Below are positions 33,616-35,843 of a stretch of 35,843 nucleotides of DNA, one piece after another. The stretch covers positions 1-35,843 of the forward strand of contig CAYPPG010000072.1 in assembly GCA_964412555.1 (NCBI GenBank). Direction: 5' to 3'. Position 1 is the first letter of the stretch. Each line of letters begins with the position of its first letter. Position numbers and translations under genes: made by a program. Under the pieces are notes generated by a model that saw only the letters and a program-made list of their open reading frames with translations, did no database searches and was not told the origin of the DNA. The DNA is from CAYPPG01 sp964412555 (GTDB lineage Bacteria; Hinthialibacterota; Hinthialibacteria; Hinthialibacterales; Hinthialibacteraceae).

Positions 33616-33801
33616 GATGCCGCCTGTCAATGATGGATTAAGTATTGTAAGACATCCCAATAGCCAAGCGCAAAAAATTATACAGGAATGAGGAAGTAAA
33701 AGCATGTGTGATAAGATAGTTTCTTTCAATCGAAGGCACTTTGTTTACTGGTTATCACGTTGACAGGATTGGTAGTTCCACTAAATACCAAGACAGCCGA
33801 T

Positions 33802-34476
33802 ATGGTGAATCCGAAGGTGGAGTGGATGTACAAAGCCAAAGTGGGGATATCAACCCACTACTTTGGCCGTCATGGAAATGTGGATTCACTTGCTGAGCGT
33901 TTCGATGTTGAAACCGTAGCCAATCAAGCAGCGGAAGCCGGTGCGGGTTGGTTTTTATACACCATTCATCACCAGCCATGGGCGATGATGGCTCCCAATG
34001 GTACCTATGATCAGCTCGTCGGGAACAGCGAGTTTACTGCAACGCGCGATCTCCCGGCAGAACTGGCCAACGCATTGCGCGCGGGCAATCCCGATACACT
34101 TATTGCCTTCAATCCAGGTGTCATCGAAAAGAACGGTATACAGCGCTATTCAAAGCAAGACGACTATACCGCAGGCGAAGCCAATAGCTTGAAGTATATA
34201 CCGGACAACCAATGGATCGACGGCGCACAATGCCATCTCTGGACGTATCTTGGAGACTGGTGGTCCCACTCGGGATTACGATTCAGTGACGAAAAAATTA
34301 CCAACTACGCCCGAAAAGTAATCGGCAATGATGGCGTTATGACATTTGAGGTTGGTACTCAGGGAAAGTTGGGAAAAAGAGGAGCCGTCGAAACTGATCC
34401 AAATTCTGTCTTCGGAAAAATAGATTCAAAGCAAATAGAACAAATCAAGCGAATTGTTGATTCCCTTGATGAGTAA
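33802..34476 (+). pseudogene. Alpha-L-fucosidase-like (GH29-related) protein with an internal deletion
   Basis: From ATG 33802 there are 224 codons. The start region (NPKVEWMYKAKVGISTHYFG) and AAEAGAGWFLYTIHHQPWAM match the first strands of GH29-like TIM barrels. The end, NPDTLIAFNPGVIE, DYTAGE, WIDGAQCHLWTYLGDWW and GVMTFEVG, matches their last strands. The middle of the barrel, with the nucleophile-bearing GWWFDG-type strand, should lie between ELANAL and RAGNPDTL near 34075 but is missing. An in-frame deletion of some 60-80 codons explains this. No signal peptide or clear ribosome-binding site is found; the frame extends to a TTG at 33760. It is probably inactive. Confidence 0.6.
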
Positions 34477-34690
34477 AAGCAAAGAGTGAATGAACACACT
34501 GGAAGTGGTGAAAAGCATCCTAAGAGAGACAGTTTGTAAAACAATTGTTCCGGTGGCATATCTTTTATGATTTCTTCTAAGTGGATAACTATTTTTTTAA
34601 TCTTCCTTCAACGTTTTCAAATGATCATCAAATCGTTCATCGGCTTTCTTGACAAATTCATGTAAAAATATTGTTGGCTTCTCCCTGTGA

Positions 34691-34954
34691 CTATGAGTAC
34701 ACTTGGTTGTGGTTTCCGACACGAAGTAAGGTAACGATTTCATAGTTGTCTTCCTTTAAAAACACGATTCGTAGATCACCGCCGGCAGAAATCGCCCGTT
34801 TGTCTTGGTCTTTCCCATGGAGGGCATGATTGTTAAGTTGAGACTCGTGAGGATTTTTCTTAAATGTTTCTAATGTGTCTTTTACTTTCTTTTGTATATT
34901 GAAAGGAAGTTTCAGAAAAGCCTTATCAAAATTCTTGTGTGTTTTTATCTGCAT
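34691..34954 (-). CDS. RelE/YafQ-family mRNA interferase toxin
   Basis: This 87-residue toxin (ATG 34954; a GTG at 34957 is also possible) reads MQIKTHKNFDKAFLKLPFN, then HALHGKDQDKRAISAGGDLR and ends TLLRVGNHNQVYS. This is the RelE/ParE fold of YafQ/MqsR-like type, with the family's typical 'ISAGGDLRIVF' strand and C-terminal 'VGxHxQVY'. The conserved His and Arg residues are present, so it may cleave mRNA on the ribosome. It starts directly after the antitoxin stop codon, in toxin-second order. Confidence 0.88.
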   Translation of the reverse strand: MQIKTHKNFDKAFLKLPFNIQKKVKDTLETFKKNPHESQLNNHALHGKDQDKRAISAGGDLRIVFLKEDNYEIVTLLRVGNHNQVYS

Positions 34955-34956
34955 CA

Positions 34957-35232
34957 CTATTCCGACTTGAGGCTATCGAGATGAGCAAACAATTCTTCAG
35001 TTGTATTAAAAGGGCCGCTTACATTGATGCCTTTTTTAGCTTCTTCGGCATCATGGTTAATTTCTGCCATAATGTCCGGCGAATAATTTTCTCCCCTGAC
35101 ATATTCAGCATGGAAAGCTTTCACCATAAAATCTACGCCGCTACTGGTTGAATTCACAAATTCTTTGACTTCCTCTTGCTCTTTTGGTGGAAGTTCGAGA
35201 AAAGCATTGATTACTTCTTGTTTGGTGTGCAC
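34957..35232 (-). CDS. Antitoxin partner of the RelE/YafQ-like toxin
   Basis: This 91-residue protein starts at GTG 35232, which follows GGAG by 9 nt; the frame extends to a TTG at 35268. It begins MHTKQEVINAFLELPPKEQE, a helical region of DUF2281-like antitoxin type. The acidic C-terminal part (NVSGPFNTTEELFAHLDSLK) probably wraps around the toxin. The stop TAG abuts the toxin start, so the two are coupled. DNA binding and autoregulation are expected but no operator is obvious. Confidence 0.75.
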   Translation of the reverse strand: MHTKQEVINAFLELPPKEQEEVKEFVNSTSSGVDFMVKAFHAEYVRGENYSPDIMAEINHDAEEAKKGINVSGPFNTTEELFAHLDSLKSE

Positions 35233-35286
35233 GATTGTTTTCTCCGTTTTTGTACAGTGATTCCTCAACCATTATACTACGCAAGA

Positions 35287-35670
35287 TCAGGAATTTGTCA
35301 AAAAAATCTGCAAATTGATGCACAGGCTATTCATATAATCCTCTAGATTCGTGTTACTATCCCCATCTTGATCCCCATTACGGTCTTCAGGGGAGTTCGG
35401 GTCAAGGTTCTGTTTTGTTTCCCACCACATTCATTTTCAGTCCGTCGAGATTGGTAGTGCCTTTCCAGTTGTAATTGACGCAGTTGCGGAAATCCACGAT
35501 CCAGAGAGCGCCATTTTCGACCTTACTGACACCAGATCCCAAGGTGGGATGGCGATCGCGTGAAGTCAAATAGGCGTTGTGATGCACCGACGTGTTGCCC
35601 CGGTAGTCTGAATTTCCATCGATTCCTCAACTCAACGACAAATGGTCAATCATGATTTGAACGTTATAGT
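35287..35670 (-). pseudogene. Pectate-lyase-like gene remnant (multiple stops and frameshift)
   Basis: On the minus strand from about 35665, NVQIMIDHLSLS is followed by TGA where relatives have Trp (DHCSxSWG). It then reads GIDGNSDYRGNTSVHHNAYL, TSRDRHPTLGSG and VDFRNCVNYNW, ending MNVVGNKTEP and TGA. These are the late parallel beta-helix strands of PL1-like pectate lyases (IDHxS..., HHNxxxxxxSRxPxL, NVIYNW, NVVGN). In another frame DPNSPEDRNGDQDGDSNTNL then EDYMNSLC (to 35287) is the usual calcium-binding C-terminal tail. One nonsense change and at least one frameshift show that it is dead. Its upstream part would lie beyond the window or is lost. Confidence 0.7.
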
Positions 35671-35843
35671 TCACCTCCAAGACATCTTGTTGAAAGTTCT
35701 CTCCCTTGTTTTCATTGATGGAATGCAAACCAACTCAAATATTGATAATTTCAAGATGATCATCTATGGTGATAGTCTATGAATCCGATTCAAGAAAAAT
35801 AAATCAACTGGAGAACTATGTTTATCAAGCCAATTGTATTCCT
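35671..35843. other. No gene recognised at the right edge
   Basis: This is AT-rich sequence with stops in all frames examined. It may be further decayed pectate-lyase sequence, but no motif is clear. Confidence 0.4.

Overview
This is a gene-dense stretch of an uncultured, free-living Gram-negative-type bacterium of moderate GC. The signs are secreted proteins with Thr/Pro 'TPTPTNTPT' linkers, FG-GAP/VCBS repeats, EF-hand/dockerin-like and CBM9-like modules, many glycan-active enzymes, a Tad secretion locus with an outer-membrane secretin and an OmpA-like lipoprotein, and a scattered family of small palindromic intergenic repeats. This mix is typical of candidate phyla around the Planctomycetota, Poribacteria, Sumerlaeota and Hydrogenedentes. 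I cannot place it more closely from sequence alone.

Layout. 1-3.1 kb: end of a large modular surface protein. 3.2-4.9 kb: a cold-shock protein, an unknown small gene, and a DUF104-like gene followed by a frameshifted retropepsin-like protease. 4.9-7.0 kb (minus): secreted GH43-like beta-propeller. 7.1-9.1 kb: a single-domain response regulator and a membrane-anchored TPR-like protein. 9.1-9.95 kb: a long leader with a sigma70-like promoter and a well-formed H-type pseudoknot. 9.95-18 kb: Tad pilus operon (secretin, TadZ, TadA, TadB, TadC, OmpA-like lipoprotein, AAA+ ATPase). 18-23.3 kb: WD40 protein, a small membrane protein plus NapH-like 4Fe-4S protein, a duplicated CBM9-like protein and a TPR protein. 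23.4-28.9 kb (minus): selB and two paralogous secreted proteins. 29-33 kb: a thioredoxin-fold/LamG-like fusion, an overlapping nucleotidyltransferase gene pair and a BNR_4-type protein. 32.6-35.8 kb: a decayed zone with a stop-interrupted Rpn nuclease, an internally deleted fucosidase-like gene, an intact RelE-type toxin-antitoxin pair and a pectate-lyase relic.

The main discovery candidate is the pair of paralogs beside selB. Each reading frame appears to stop at a UGA in the motif FEYG-UGA-GFTC. In both genes the frame then stays open for exactly 43 more codons, and these tails match at 35 of 43 residues. Codon comparison gives 13 silent and 8 replacement differences, which is the pattern of a translated, selected peptide. 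A hairpin lies 14 nt downstream of each UGA inside an invariant stretch, as expected for a bacterial SECIS. With the selenocysteine elongation factor gene alongside, these look like members of an undescribed secreted selenoprotein family with a U-x-x-x-C motif. One copy carries a second, unexplained in-frame UGA. The other strong structural signal is the pseudoknot RNA in the tad leader.
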